Below are positions 24,501 through 37,470 of a DNA stretch of 64,000 bases, piece by piece. Origin of the DNA: Chamaecrista fasciculata (lineage: Eukaryota > Streptophyta > Magnoliopsida > Fabales > Fabaceae); contig QANZ01043441.1 of assembly GCA_003254925.1 (NCBI GenBank), forward strand, positions 1 through 64,000, read 5' to 3'. Each line of letters begins with the position of its first letter. Positions within the stretch are counted from its first letter, which is position 1. The notes under the pieces were generated by a model. The model saw nothing but the letters and a program-made list of their open reading frames with translations. It had not been told where the DNA came from and did not search any database. The position numbers were made by a program, and so were the translations under genes.

Positions 24501-26929
24501 CTGTGAACACAAAATTCAATTGATGATAAGAAATCAGTTCAAAGTAGAAAATCTCAATTAAACGCAACAATCTCAATAGACATGGAAACCATGAAGTAGA
24601 TTCCCCTAAAAAAAGAAAATCCACATAAAACTAAGTTCATCATTCATCTAATCACTCAAATCACTTTATGATGGATTAACCTAGTTCCAACTACAATCCT
24701 CATGCATGTTGCCTTCCACCACTAAATATATTTAGATATACAGAAGAAAAATAATTTTTGTAAAATTCTTTGTATCTTCTTTAAATTTATTAATTATAAT
24801 TTTTATTTTTTTTCTATGATTAATTATATGAGAAATTATCTTTATTTTTATCATAATTAATTATACAAAAAAATTATTACGTATTTTATTTTTATTAATA
24901 AATCTTATAATAAAAATTTAGAATATTTTATATAAAGTTGTGCCCAAATATAAACTTAGTTGTTACCATCAACCAAGTCAATCTTTTGTGTCGGATGCAG
25001 AGGTCACATCATCCTTACATAACCACTTTTTTTCGTGAAAAGGGAACTATATTAATAAAGAAGATAAAAGGTTCAACATACAATCAGTTTTTATCTCTAC
25101 CTCTCCTGCGAGGAAAATCAATTCCCATGCTATCCTTACATAACCTTGATTGTACTGCATCTGCAATCTTAGATGAGCCCTAATTCTTAAAAGCTAGGTC
25201 CTATTAATTAGATTGACTGATAAATTAATTAACCAACCAGAATTAGAAGTCATATCTTCAGATACCAAGCCAAGCAAAAAACACAGAAACTAAACTACTG
25301 AATTATTTTTTTTTCCTTTCAACATGAGTAATAATGTGTTGTCAATCGTTGTCATTGCTTTCTTGACAAGAGGGTACAGACAAGAGATCAGCAAGCCTGG
25401 CATTTATCAGTGCACATGACATACATGACAAAAGTACAACATGCAGAAACATCACATCTCCATTGAATGCTTCTATATTCTGGACAATGATAATCCAAAT
25501 GTCACTAGATGGGTCGTAGCATCTACTATTTTAAATTTGCTTGCTTATAAAAAGTATAATAGAGTAAAGCTACATATCAACAAGGACATTCATACATCAC
25601 AGGCAGGATTTCCTTGCCTACACAAATTGTAATGGTATAAACTGTTTTAGACATACAATTACAATGTTACTCCTTATTAATGATCTAAACTCTCCAAGAG
25701 TTCAAAAACTCAACCAGTAACTTCTGTATCAACCAACTTTTAAGAATTACTACACATTGTGTACTTGGGCATCTCAGTAGCATGATAATGGGTCTGAACT
25801 GCTAATCACCACTGACAATACATTTATATATATATATATATATTATATATATATATATGCACTCCGTATACAAGCTTTGCAAGCTAAATGTCAAGCAGTT
25901 TCACATATCAACTATTTGAAACAACATTTAGAATTGTTCAAAGCAATAAACATGATTAAACCGCACCGACAGAACATTTAAGTAACCGAAGGTAACCAAT
26001 ATCACAGAAACTCTGTCTAATAACTCTGATAGAGACCAAGCATCTCCTATTCCATCATGGCAATATTTAGCCAAACAGATACAACAAATCTGAGGAGCTT
26101 GATGAGTATTTTCCAATAAAGGTAGAATCGATGTTGTCAGAACTAGACTAGACCGAACGATTTGACCAATTTAAAGAATGAATTAGTTCAACCATTGGTA
26201 TTAGAATTTAGATAGAGTTGTTGACTTCTTAAATATTACATCACTCGGTGTAACTATTGGTTCGAAGTTCGATCGATTAAATCAATCACTTCTTTGATTC
26301 ATAAAACGGTTTGATTTTAACACCAGAATATCTATTGCTCCATATTCTAGGCTTTTCCATTGCTTCAATGTTATAAATTGGCATTTAAAAGTTTGAACAA
26401 TTAAATAAAAAAAGAATTCGGCAATATGATTGAAAATTTAGAGAATATATATGTAATTGCTTTATTACAATTTCAATATATGAAGATAACAATACCTTCT
26501 CTTGTTACTTGCAAAGAGGGATATTGGAATACCAGAACGATCTTGATATTTAGATATTAGTTTTAATATAATTTACATCAACTCCGTTTGTTATAATAAT
26601 TTAAGTGATGAAATTGTTATATTTAATTTAAAGCTGGTCAGAGAAATCCATATAATAAGGCATGGCCGAAAACAACATTCAACAACAAAGTGACTAATTA
26701 ATCAGAAAGTTACGTACCACAGAGAGCCTCAAATCTAATCCATCAGCATACAGTTAAGGGCTCATAATCATTCCCCCTCACCTAACGACTATCTCGGAAA
26801 TTAACAGAGTGACACAGAACAGATTCAGAGACAAGTACTGTATATAAATTAAGTAAAGATTAACAGAACACATATGATAATATTGGGTTAAAAATGAGAA
26901 AGAGTAAGTAATTCATACGAGATGAGGAA
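24501..26929. other. AT-rich region downstream of UBL5 (intergenic or 3' UTR intron)
   Basis: No frame resembles a protein family. It contains an AT-rich imperfect inverted stretch at about 24730-24920 and a TA microsatellite at 25825-25858. Confidence 0.4.
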
Positions 26930-26933
26930 TCAA

Positions 26934-26965
<32 letters not shown>

Positions 26966-27151
26966 AATCTCGTAGTCTTTGAGGGTGATGTGATCCTTGT
27001 AGATGGTGTACCATTTCTGGATGCGAATCTTGTCCGGTCTCGTACCCGTCTGAGCAGCCACTAGCTTCTTGAGGTCACCGATTGTATCATCGTCATTGCA
27101 CTTCACCCTCACCTTCTTTCCCAGACGATCGTTAAGCACTACTTCGATCAT
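26930..27151 (-). CDS. UBL5: Ubiquitin-like protein 5 (UBL5/HUB1)
   Basis: A complete one-exon gene of 73 residues, exactly the family length. In the family UBL5/Hub1 is a non-covalent ubiquitin-like modifier that binds HIND motifs of spliceosome proteins and affects splice-site use; it acts in the nucleus and cytosol. The sequence starts [18 protein letters not shown], has Asp22, the residue that contacts HIND motifs, and ends LELYYN. It lacks a C-terminal Gly-Gly, so it is not conjugated like ubiquitin. The stop codon is followed at once by a possible splice donor, so the 3' UTR may be interrupted. Upstream, within 250 bases of the ATG, there are two GAAnnTTC boxes resembling heat-shock half-sites. 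Confidence 0.96.
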
Positions 27152-27302
27152 TTTCCTAACTCAATCAATGCCAATACGATCGCGATGACGGAACTCCAAG
27201 ACACAAGTGGATTTCAGAGTTTTTCACATTCAATTTCGGTATTATTCTTTATACTATTTATAGCTACTCTCGCGATACTTCGGCATTTGGCGCCATTAGC
27301 TT

Positions 27303-27387
27303 CTCTAGAAAGTTCGCTTCTGTAAGAGAGCATAATTTGGTCTTTTTCCATTTTCCATGCGTCTTCGTCTGGAACCTTCTAGTTCCA
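27303..27387 (-). promoter_or_regulatory. Heat-shock-element-like boxes upstream of UBL5
   Basis: Two GAAnnTTC motifs occur: agaaagttcg near 27310 and gaaccttcta near 27373. Each is only a two-unit match to the HSE consensus, so they are weak candidates and could be chance. Confidence 0.2.
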
Positions 27388-27989
27388 TTCAAGAACATAT
27401 GCAGGAATTGAAACTGCCCTTTGTCCTTACTCCTTGCCCCGAAGGGTTATCTTAATCAATGAATATATCAACAATCATTAATTACTTTTTAAACTAAAAC
27501 GTGAATACTAATACAGTAATACTACAACTAGTTTTTTTTTTATAACTTGAATTTAAGAATAATAAAAAAGAAAAACCCACTTGGCACAGTTTTTTCACCT
27601 TTCTCGCAACATCAATATAATTAAACTGAAAACTGTTATAAATTAATTAAAATATCAAAGCAAGTACTATGATTGATACATTAAAATTAACAAATATGTT
27701 TTACATAAAAAGATTTAAAATTAGGTTAAATTACACAAAAGTGCCATGTGGTTTGGCCCATTTTTAAATAGGGTCCCTGTGGTTTAAAAAGTGTCAAGCA
27801 GGGGGCATGTGGTTTCCTCCGTTAGCAAATAGGGTCCCAGGTGATTTTTTCCATCCAAATTAACAGAGTGAACTTCAAATTTAACTGTTTTGTAAGTTGA
27901 GCGTTTTTTTATTAAAATAATCTAAAAAAGGACTATTTTGTAATTTGAACTAAAATGTAATAAAAGTAAAGTCCTTCTTCTTCGCTAGA

Positions 27990-28157
27990 ACACAGTCACG
28001 CACACTCCTCCGTCGCCGCCGCCTCCGCCATTACCAGCAATGGCTCTCTCCGACGCCGAAGCCAAGTTGCCCAAGCTTGCCGGAACGCAGCCATGGAACT
28101 TGTTATTGGCGAGGACGATGACCGACACCGGCGAGTTCTCGAAATTATTGGGGTGAT
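27990..28157 (-). pseudogene. Second, inverted copy of the LRX gene fragment in the left arm
   Basis: The sequence gaacacagtcacgcacactc through to tcgaaattatt matches the reverse complement of 28305-28490 with about one change in ten bases and some indels (for example an extra cctccgc unit). It is part of the extended terminal inverted repeat, so the element carries the same gene piece twice, head to head. Confidence 0.8.
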
Positions 28158-28164
28158 CGATTAA

Positions 28165-28440
28165 GACACGAAACGGTCTTGAGACTGAAACTGCTTTTTG
28201 AACTGGATCTCAGTAATAATAGGTTCGCCGGAAAGTTCTCAGAGGTTGTCTTGAGGCTTCCCACTCTCTCAAGTTCTTGGATCTGAGATTCAATGAGTTT
28301 GAAGGCTCGATTCTTGTTCGATCTCCTCGATAATTTCGAGAACTCGCTGGTGTCGGTCATCGTCCTCACCAACAACAGGTTCCATGGCTGCGTTCTGGCA
28401 AGCTTGCGCAACTTGGCTTCGGCATCGGAGAGAGCCATTG
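28165..28440 (+). pseudogene. Captured fragment of a leucine-rich-repeat extensin (LRX) gene
   Basis: Read on the plus strand in shifting frames, this gives LDLSNNRFAGKF-like, then SEVVLRLPTL, LDLRFNEFEG, and after a frame change NFENSLVSVIVLTNNRFHGC. These are the leucine-rich-repeat motifs of LRX cell-wall proteins. The stretch between the NEFEGS and NFENS motifs is shorter than in LRX genes, with frameshifts and stops, so it encodes no functional protein. It lies in the Pack-MULE and part of it is repeated inverted in the left arm (27990-28157). The minus-strand frame 28145-28438 is its antisense shadow. Family recognition is from memory of LRX repeats. Confidence 0.8.
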
Positions 28441-29083
28441 CTGGTAATGACGGCGGCGACGGTGGAGGAGTGTGCGTGACTGTGTTCTAACGAAAAAGGA
28501 CTTTACTTTTATTACATTTTAGTTCAAATTACAAAATAGTTCTTTTCTAGATTATTTTAAATTTTAATAAAAAAACGCTCAAATTACAAAACAGTCCAAC
28601 TTGAAGTTCACTCTGTTAATTTGAATGGAAAAAACCACCTGGAACCCTATTTGCTAACGGAGGAAACCACAGGCCCCCTAGTTGACATTTTTTTAACTAC
28701 AGAGACCCTATCTGAAAATGGGCCAAACCACAGGACCTTTTTGTATAATTTACCCTTAAAATTATTTTGGTGTGCAGCTCCAGCTCTACAGTAGTTATGA
28801 TTAACGGTAGTAATGAGTAAACAGAGGAAAATAAATTAGATTCGATAAATATGGGGGAAACCCCGAAAGTGAGTTACAGGAAGAGGCAAAACTTGAAATA
28901 ATAAACAAGGTTGACATATCTAAAAGGAGGAACAACAGAAACAGACCATAATGGAAACAAAAATATACTGTACACGAATCAGCTGCATTGGTTGCGAAGC
29001 CAGAGTAGGTTCCTCTTCCACAAGTGATATTCAACTTTTCCATAGAAACAAAGGTAGAGAGGTATATTAGTATTACTAGTGCA

Positions 29084-32000
29084 TCACTCTAAAACAGCAA
29101 CTTCTTGGTCAACCCTCCAGTAATTTGCGTCATTGAATTCCTTCATACCACCAGGTCCACCCTCTTCAGAATTCTCTTTCTCCGTCGCTTTTGGGGCCGT
29201 GTTCCTTTTCAAGGGTCCTGCTTCCCCAACAATTCCTTCTTTCAGAGCCTGTTCCATTGCCTTCTCAGTACCTTCTAATTCCACACCTACAAATTCAACA
29301 TCCTCTTCAAACAAAGAGGGTACTGCTACTACTTTTTGACTCGACTCACCATCCCCCTTGCTACTGCTACTACCTGATGACCCATTTGAAGGTACACTTA
29401 TAGAATCCCCATTCGAAGATGTAGGGCTGCCTAATTGAGCCTTAGTGGAAGGATTGGTGTCAGACTCATCATCATGATCCATAAACGGATTCATGCTTGA
29501 ACCAGCAACTTGCATATCTGATGGTTCACCCCATCCCACCCACTCCGGTAGTGGTCTATCCCCAAACAACTCCTCATTCTCAGGAGCCTCAAAACCAAAT
29601 AATCCCATCCCCTGTGGTACATTTGCCTTCTGACTTTCCAAATTTAAAATGCCACCATTTGCAGAATCCATACCAGATAACCCACCAAAGAAATCTGTGC
29701 TTGAGCTAGATGTGCCATTGGCAGTACTTTTGCTATCAGCCAATCCTTCATCCTCTCCGATCACTACTTCATCATCACTACTGTTGTTACCCCCATTAAC
29801 AGCTCCATTTAAGTTAATCTCATCCATCATATCAGAAGATGATGGGCCCCCAGGTGCATCAATTCTGTCATCTTGGAAGGCAAACCAGTTGGAATTTGTA
29901 AACAGACTACTGTACAAAAAAAAAAAAAAAAGAAGANAAAAAAAAAAAAAAGAAGATAATTCGTTATATCCACGTCAAGATAACAAATTCAATAGAAAAA
30001 TACTAACAGCTTGATGGTAAATATAGATAACCATCCTGCCAAAAGATAAAAATAAATGATAATATGGAGCTTCACCAGTCAAAGGTAAGAAGCCACTGAC
30101 TTCAATTACATGGCTAAATACCCTTAGACCCAACCACGTGGACTTCACAGAACCATACTATTCAAGCAATAAGTTGGGCATTGGGCTGGAAAATAACAAA
30201 CAAAGAAGTTGTGCATTGGGCTCATTAAGAAAACAAGTTGGGCAGATTGTTTCTTCAGTCAAACCACAAAGTTCTTTTTTACCCCATTTTCAAAATTGCA
30301 CTGGATAACGAACAGCATGTATACCATGTGTAAAATTACACGCACACGGGAAAAGCCTGGAAAGTAAGTTGGGCAAGTAGACTAAGGACAGCATACAACC
30401 TTGCTTAAAAATAAATATGATATCCTTTCCTGCTGCTGAATTAGAATTTAGAACATAACATGATGACATTCAAAAGAATCATTAATCATAAGACCAAATA
30501 AAGAGACTCACCTCCCTTGATCATCACCAAGTCTTAAGGATGAGATTACTACTTCAGCAGAGTCATCGTCAAAGTAAACATCCTGCATTTTAGACAATTA
30601 TACCACTATTAAATAAATTAAAAAAAGTATTAAGTAAAATATTCTGGTCAATTGATAAAAAGTAGACTCCTTATGTAACTTAATGAATGCCACTCAATCA
30701 AATGCGAACAAACAATGCTCAGATACTGATTTACAAATAGCGTTCTTGCAGCACACATCAGTAAAGTGTACTTCACATTGGAATACTAGGGTCATAATGA
30801 GCATCTATTATTCATCCAGTTTCTAAATGAGGTTAATACTTTGGATAGATAAATCAGATTTAATTTCCTGGACATCAAGCCAATAATATTTTTACTGAAT
30901 TTACCAGGAAAAAAATAAAAACTAATACCTCAGCATCACGATCAAGACCTCCATGGTCCTGCAAGCAATAGCATCAAAGCATTAAGACCAGAATTGAGTT
31001 TGGCCTAAATGTACCAGTCATGTGTCCAATATAAAAGGTAAAGCTTGAAAGATGAGAATATTCAATCATACACAAACGGACACATGGATTCCAAGCGAAC
31101 AGGAGGCCAACCACTACATACCTCTTCATTTTCCTCATTTTCATAAATACTATATTTGAAAGGGTGGCTCAAATTATTTGCTAAAGCTGTAACATCATAA
31201 TCTCTGTCATGAAGATCATCATCATCACTATCTCTGATCCTATCTTGCAATGCAGTTGGACGACTGCACATAACAAGAACAATTAAAAGATAAATCAGAA
31301 TGAAAAAGATTTACAACATAGTAAAGGGAACATAAAACACCAAAGTGAAGACCACAAGTCCACACCTATGGATCATTATGACAACAACTTAAGAAAAACT
31401 AAAAAACCAAACAAATTTTGTGCCAGGCCAAAGATAATATATAATCATCATTACTATATGGTTTCTCTTAACGGAATGGAGTTTGCAATAGTCAAAATAG
31501 TGAACTATAATTTAACACCCACTCCTCAATTTCTAATGTCTTTCAAAGAAAATCAGCCCAACTTAAAAACCCTTTGCTAATAAAGGTAACCCTTGCAATC
31601 ATTTGTCCCATTTAGGGGTATGGACTAGCCAACTGACAATCATCTGATTAGAAGAAAATCAATAAAACAAGAGACATTATGCCAAATGTAAAAAATCTTG
31701 ATACACTAAGCAACAGTTTTGCAAAGCCTTCAGAAACCAGATTATTGGGATCAGAGCTTACCCACAAGCCCAACGGTGAACATTTTCAATCATGTTACGC
31801 TCCTGCAGAACAGTAGCTTGCCATTGATTCCATTCACTATTTTCCTGTCAATGTTCAAAATAAATTACATTCATCCCACATATTGGGTATTGGATTTGCC
31901 AATCTTATACAACATTTAGACTACAAAAAAAAGAAAAGAAAAAGAGGGAAATGGGTAAAATGCACATAACTATTCATCCTAGGGCAAGGATATACTAAGA

Positions 32001-35000
32001 AAATAAGCCAATGATGATAAATTTTACATTGGAGTGACAAAATAGCAAAGAATGCTTATAGTAGAAAGGTCCCCCTGCTCTGGACATATTGCTCATACCA
32101 TCAATACAAAAAATCATTATTATATATGAACAAGGACCATCAATAAGTAAAAAATCCTTGATGTTGAACACAATGTAAAATTTTTCAGCAAACAAACAAT
32201 TTAGGAGGTAGGTAATGGATGCATGCATATATTACAGATCCCACAAAATTCTTTCCAAAAGATAATATTCAGACACTATTTATGATCAAAACCATGAAAC
32301 ATATACAAACACAATTTAAGAATTCCAAGGTTTGTGTATGCACAAATAAGTTATGCACTACTAACCTGGATACATGCTTGTATTCGGCTTTGGTTACATG
32401 CCAACTGAATAAGTTTGTTAGCAATACGAGTAATATGTCCAATGTTTCCTGCCCGTGGGGCCTGTTTTCCAGCAGCAGGTACAGAGGGCTACATGATGAT
32501 ACCATAGTCCAGTTAAAAGAGATCCTAAGCAGTTATATGAAGATATACTATTGACTATTAAGCATACACCTGTGTACTATCAAAAACAGAAAAGGTTCAT
32601 ATATTTATTTTCTTTGTGTAATATATGATATGAAGAGAAAGAATTAATATGAAGGAAATCAAGACTAAATCTTCATAGAAATTAGAATTCCTTATACACC
32701 AATTGTGTTTCTTTGCATGCATAGTATATGAATTTATGATTGTCTCTCAAAAGTGCTTGGTTGCAAAAAGTAATGGCCAAGATATGACCTTCCATCCTTC
32801 AGTTTTGAAGGATCCACCTACCTGATTGTTGATATCAGACGGAATAGGATATTTATCTGCTTGAAGAAATTTTCCAATTAAATCACACTCCCGAAGAAGA
32901 TGATCAATAATGGCATCATTTTTGCTCTCCAAACATGATAGTATGATACTTTCTACGTGATGGTGCAATGAATTGTTATAAGGATACCTGTATAGGTCAA
33001 ACACAGATGGCTCATGTCATCATTAGTCAAGATAAGCAATAGTTAAACAAAAGGTATCAGGATTACCAACACCTCCAACAAATCCAAAATTACTAGCTGC
33101 TTACTCAAAGAAGAGATCAATGACTCGTCGGATGCTTCCCGAGTTCACCAATTCTTTCTCAGCCATCTCATGTCCAGTTCTCAAAAGCACTGCTATAAAC
33201 TCCACAATCTGCAATACGTAGAAGATTAGTTAGCAAAAGATTGCATCTAAAGATCACAACAGAGATGTCCTTGAGAAGGAATTAAAATACTTTATTAAAT
33301 ATACAGAATAGGTGATCTTTGACACGGGTTCTACCCAAATAGCCAAGCTGCAACCAAGTATTGACAAGGATGGCCACGCATCTCAATTTGTGACACAAAC
33401 ATAAGAACTAACCTTTAAACGATGCTTCCCAAGTGGAGGCCTCAATTCTCCATATGTTGTAGGTAATACCTTGATATCCGTTGACACATTCAAAAGCACA
33501 AGCAAGTTACCTGCAGAAAAATTTTGCAATTGTAAAAGCACACAAAATTTAGTAGAGGTTTCATCAGAAAAACGCAAAAGTCAGACACAGAGAGAGAGAG
33601 AGAGAAGTTAATAATGCTATACTCTATACCTCCAATTCTGGAGCAATCAAAGGAATAAATAGATAGTACATAACCACCCAAACCCTCCGGCCCCAAAACA
33701 AAAATTAAATAAATAAAGTATTGATGTGCAAGAAACACAAACTACCAAGTTTTGGGAGCATTGCACTGATAGTCTCCGGTTTGACAGGAACTGGAGCCTC
33801 ATACAAATGTTGACTTCGGAAAGAATGAAAAAGGGGAGAAGAAACTGTTGTTCTTTTTGGATCCAACAAAGAAATACACACCGAAAGTGAGTTAACCAGG
33901 CAAGACTTTGATTGTGAATCTTCCAAAGCATGATCCAAAATTCTTGCAACAAAACTGCAAACAAACAAAAGTTGAGAATTAATTCATAGTTTATATTGAA
34001 AATAGAAAAGATACAGTTGTTCAACACAAACCTCGGGCTTGAAAGTTTAATAGCTAGAGCAGATGAGGAATTTCGAGTTATGGTACATAATGTTTCAGCT
34101 ACATTGGCATGAACTTCAGGAGGACTCTGGTTCCATTAAGAAAACATGTAAGATATTATACAACATAGAACTAAGCCAGAAAATAGGCTACTTAATCAGA
34201 ACACTTTAAAGGAAAACTGTGGCACAGATAATTTAATTGGGGTCTTTTATCCTCCATTCATTTTTTTTTTCTGTTGTCTGAAAATTATGTGTTACAGGCT
34301 TGTTACAGGACATACTCAAACACCACTACTCCCCTAATAGTTGCAGAGGCACGTCTAACAAACTGTTAGTCAGTACGACAAATCTTTTCAGAGGCCAACC
34401 CCTAGCCAAAGAAAACACCCCAAATTTGAACTGAGATTACATGTAAGTTCATTGGACATGCCTACGGGCACTTGACATCAAGAATATATGCACCATACAG
34501 ACAGCTAATGAGAAAATGCTAGTAAAAGGGACTAGACCCGGAGAGCATCACTTACAGAAGGAGTTAGTTTATCAACAATCATCTCTAGCAGGTTGCTCTC
34601 AGCTAACCATTGCATCACATCAACATAATTGGGATACACATGATCATCAGCACCTACTAATCGAATGAGAACCTGTGCAGAGAGCTTATCTAAGAATTTA
34701 TGTTTAACACAAGCAATATCTCAGTAATGTTATAACCAACTCAAAAATGGAAAGTAATTTACCTCCATAATGGACGTTATTCCTATCAAATCAACCAGTT
34801 GACCAAAAACATTCTGATGGACCTGCAAGAAGCACACTGAACCATCAATGAAAAATGATTTTCACAAGACCAGACACCATACAGAGTAATTTAAGTATCA
34901 ATTAAAAAGTGCTGCACATAAATGAAGTTGACAACAAGATTCTACTGCTAAAGAGCCTTTTATTACTTACTTGAACATAATTCATAAGTGGCACTGTCTT

Positions 35001-36672
35001 CCGAATCATTAAGCAGACAACGACCTAGAAAAGGGCACAGAAAATAGAATAAGCCAAGTAGTTTCCAGAAGAAAAGAAAAAGATGATAAATGTATAGAAA
35101 GTGTCACAGAATCTGAACTTCCAGCTTCATCAAACATACCTTGCTAAAATACCCAGCTAGCAAGGCGCTATGAGAACGGTCAGGCTCCAAGAAGGAGAAT
35201 AACAAGTTCATCAGCTGCAATTACAAGAAAGGAAAGCAGATATCAATTAAGACATTATTTTATGATGTCAAACTAAGAACAATTTATGTCATGAACTAGC
35301 TGGATCATAACCTCTTCTTCCTCCACCAAGGTCTTCAAGATAACATCAATTTCACATGTAAAAACCTCACAAGCAATGAATGGAAACCTAAATCATAAAC
35401 CAAACATCAGAAGCTGAAATAGGGAAACAAAAATGTTGAAAAATTGAAGATTTAGCATATAAAGCACATATGCAACAAATTTAATGTTAAACTACTTACT
35501 TGAAGGTTCGTTTGGTTTCAGCATTTTCTGGTGGTTCTTCAATAATGTAGCGTAGTAATTGCTCCACCTGAGTTCTGTCTCTCAAGCTGCAACCAGGAAA
35601 AAAACGAAGAAGACCATCACCTTTTGTTTTTTATTCATCTATATGATATATTATTGCATAACCATTTTGTCCTTCTACGTAATTAGATATAAACATATCA
35701 AATGTGATTATAAAGAAAATGTGCACAATACAAGGCTACAAACCAAAAAGAAAGTGTAGAGTAAGGGAAAACATGATCTGAGTTAAATTAATTAGGAAAC
35801 ATACAAGTTAATGAGACGACTATTTAAGGCCTTGCACTCTTGGATTATTTCTTCTTCATCCAGAAGCTCTTCTAAAGTGAAATTCTCTTTGTCCAATATT
35901 GCCTCAACCTGGAAAGAACCATGGCAATAAAGAGGAACTAAATAAGTTGTGTAAGCCGTCAACAATACCAACCTCTTCAAATTTAAGGTCGTGGATCATA
36001 AGGCCATCAAATATCAAACTTATAATACATATGACCAGTGATATGAAGTAAGTACAACAATCTCAGAAACGAAGCAAGTTTTTATTCACCGTCTTTGAGT
36101 TCTAATCCATATAATTCATACTGCAAATCAATCAAAAGATTTATTTCCAGTTATTTGCTCAAATGCAACATTCAAGAACTTATTATTGCTCAATTTCCCC
36201 ACGTTTAACATTATATAACCCAAGACAACCAAAGTAGATCAATGGTACATTTGCTAAGAAGCATGTACTAAGGCTGCAGACAACATATTTAGAAATTTGC
36301 TGAAGTGCTTCCGTAATTTCTAATTAAGATTTCCTAGGATAGTAGGCTAGTAAAAAGATACAGTTCCGCCAATCGGTCGCTGTAAAATATGATATATATA
36401 GCACAGTAAACCAAGAGCTCAGGCCGATCCGTCTAGCGGAAAATGCGATAAATGATTGGCGAAGTGGAAAAAAAGAGCCGAATAAATGACGTTTAAATAC
36501 CAATCTAACCGATGCTTAAAAATAATGAGAACAAGAAAAATTAAAGAGCAGTTAGGAGTTAGTATATTTGGCGTAGGACAGTAATTAGTAATTAGCACGA
36601 GTAATGAAGCTGAATTTGAAAAGACAAAGTTACCGGTGAGGAAGCAGATAGAGATGCGAGCTTCCAAAACAT
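29084..36672 (-). CDS. SIT4-phosphatase-associated family protein (PP6 regulatory subunit, SAPS domain)
   Basis: This family binds the catalytic subunit of PP6/Sit4-type phosphatases and directs it to substrates. About 19 coding exons are visible on the minus strand. The first are 36672-36634 (MFWKLASLSASSP), 35908-35805 (VEAILDKENFTLEELLDEEEIIQECKALN in part), 35586-35500, 35387-35312 and 35214-35140, all joining in frame. Later segments lie near 35025-34970, 34820-34760, 34670-34560, 34125-34030, 33955-33748, 33512-33415, 33210-33105, 32990-32820, 32490-32370, 31845-31760, 31264-31122, 30960-30930, 30580-30510 and 29908-29084. The MFWKLASLS start and the FTLEELLDEEEIIQECK block are family hallmarks; the middle is the helical SAPS repeat region. 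The last exon is an acidic, Ser/Asn-rich tail (NLNGAVNGGNNSSDDE) ending in EVAVLE. Estimated length is about 850 residues. All parts examined are open, so I judge it functional. Internal exon borders beyond the first five are approximate. Confidence 0.9.
29914..29955. repeat. A-rich tract with an ambiguous base
   Basis: Two A-runs around agaaga with one N at 29936, inside the last intron of the PP6-subunit gene just upstream of its last exon on the minus strand. On that strand it is a T-rich tract feeding the 3' splice site. The N marks uncertain homopolymer length. Confidence 0.8.
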
Positions 36673-37089
36673 ATCGATAGTAGAAGAATGAAGAAAGAGA
36701 TGAATTCTTCAGCAAAGCTTGAAAGAGGAGCTTCCTGGATCTATAAACCCTGGCAATAGCGGCAAATCTAGGTCAAGTCGAAAGAACATAGAAACGGTGA
36801 GCTGGAGATAGGGAGGAAAAGAGGAAGGGTAGGCAGATGGTGTGGAGGTTGAAAACCCTAATTTCGTGGGAGTGAGATCGAAAAGATGCCACGCCGTGAA
36901 GATCGATAGAGCAAATGAGTGAGAGAGAGAAAAGAGAGAGAGACAGTCTTCTAATAAAATTCGTAGCTACAATTACAAATCGCCAATGGAGGGGGAGGCT
37001 AAAGTACAAAAGATGTACTCCGGAATTGCCACCTCACCGTCTTCTCTTCTCGTGCCACAAAATTTTGAGTTAATATTAATCTACACAAA

Positions 37090-37470
37090 TAACACAATAG
37101 ACATCGCATGGGTAGGCTTAAAGCAAAATTTTAATTTACTCCTCAAATTTTATATTATTTTTCAATTTTGTCTCTAATATCTTTTTGCGTTTAATTTTAT
37201 GTCCAATATTTTATATTTTGGTTAATTTTATTTTTTGACTAACTTCTTTCAATAAATTAACGGTAGATTGTATCCTGTTTTTCAATCTTAATTAGGATTT
37301 GAGTTTCTTTTTCTTTCAATTTCACATTATATATCATTAGTCACATAAATTTTGTCGTTAATATTTTATTAAAGTAGGAACAAATGATAAAATTGACAAA
37401 AATATAAAATATTAGAAACGAAACAATTAATGTAAAATTCAGAGAGAAAATTAATTCTTTTATCTTATTT
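37090..37470. repeat. AT-rich fold-back element candidate
   Basis: Blocks such as ctaatatctttttgcg and caatattttatattttgg on the left recur inverted on the right (atataaaatattagaaacg; ttgacaaaaatataaaatat). The arms are imperfect, and in such AT-rich sequence chance similarity is a risk. No target duplication was found. Confidence 0.4.

Larger units (their letters stand above)
27715..28764. mobile_element. Pack-MULE (Mutator-like element with captured gene fragment)
   Basis: The element is 27724-28755 (1,032 bp), flanked on both sides by the same 9 bases, ttaaaatta (27715-27723 and 28756-28764). Nine-base target duplications are the Mutator signature. The termini are inverted repeats: left ggttaaattacacaaaa, right inverted gggtaaattatacaaaa. 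The inverted arms are very long, about 430 bases each, and include GC-rich gene-derived sequence (around 28000-28157 and 28305-28490), leaving a unique middle of about 150 bases. There is no transposase. The element sits between UBL5 and the PP6-subunit gene. Confidence 0.9.

Noticed and set aside
28145..28438. Minus-strand frame of 97 codons (MALSDAEAKLRKLARTQ...)
   Set aside because: It is the antisense of the captured LRX fragment inside the Pack-MULE; the plus strand carries the family motifs.
29133..30014. Plus-strand frames across the last PP6-subunit exon
   Set aside because: Antisense shadows of the low-complexity acidic C-terminus; the longest also runs through the A-run with N.
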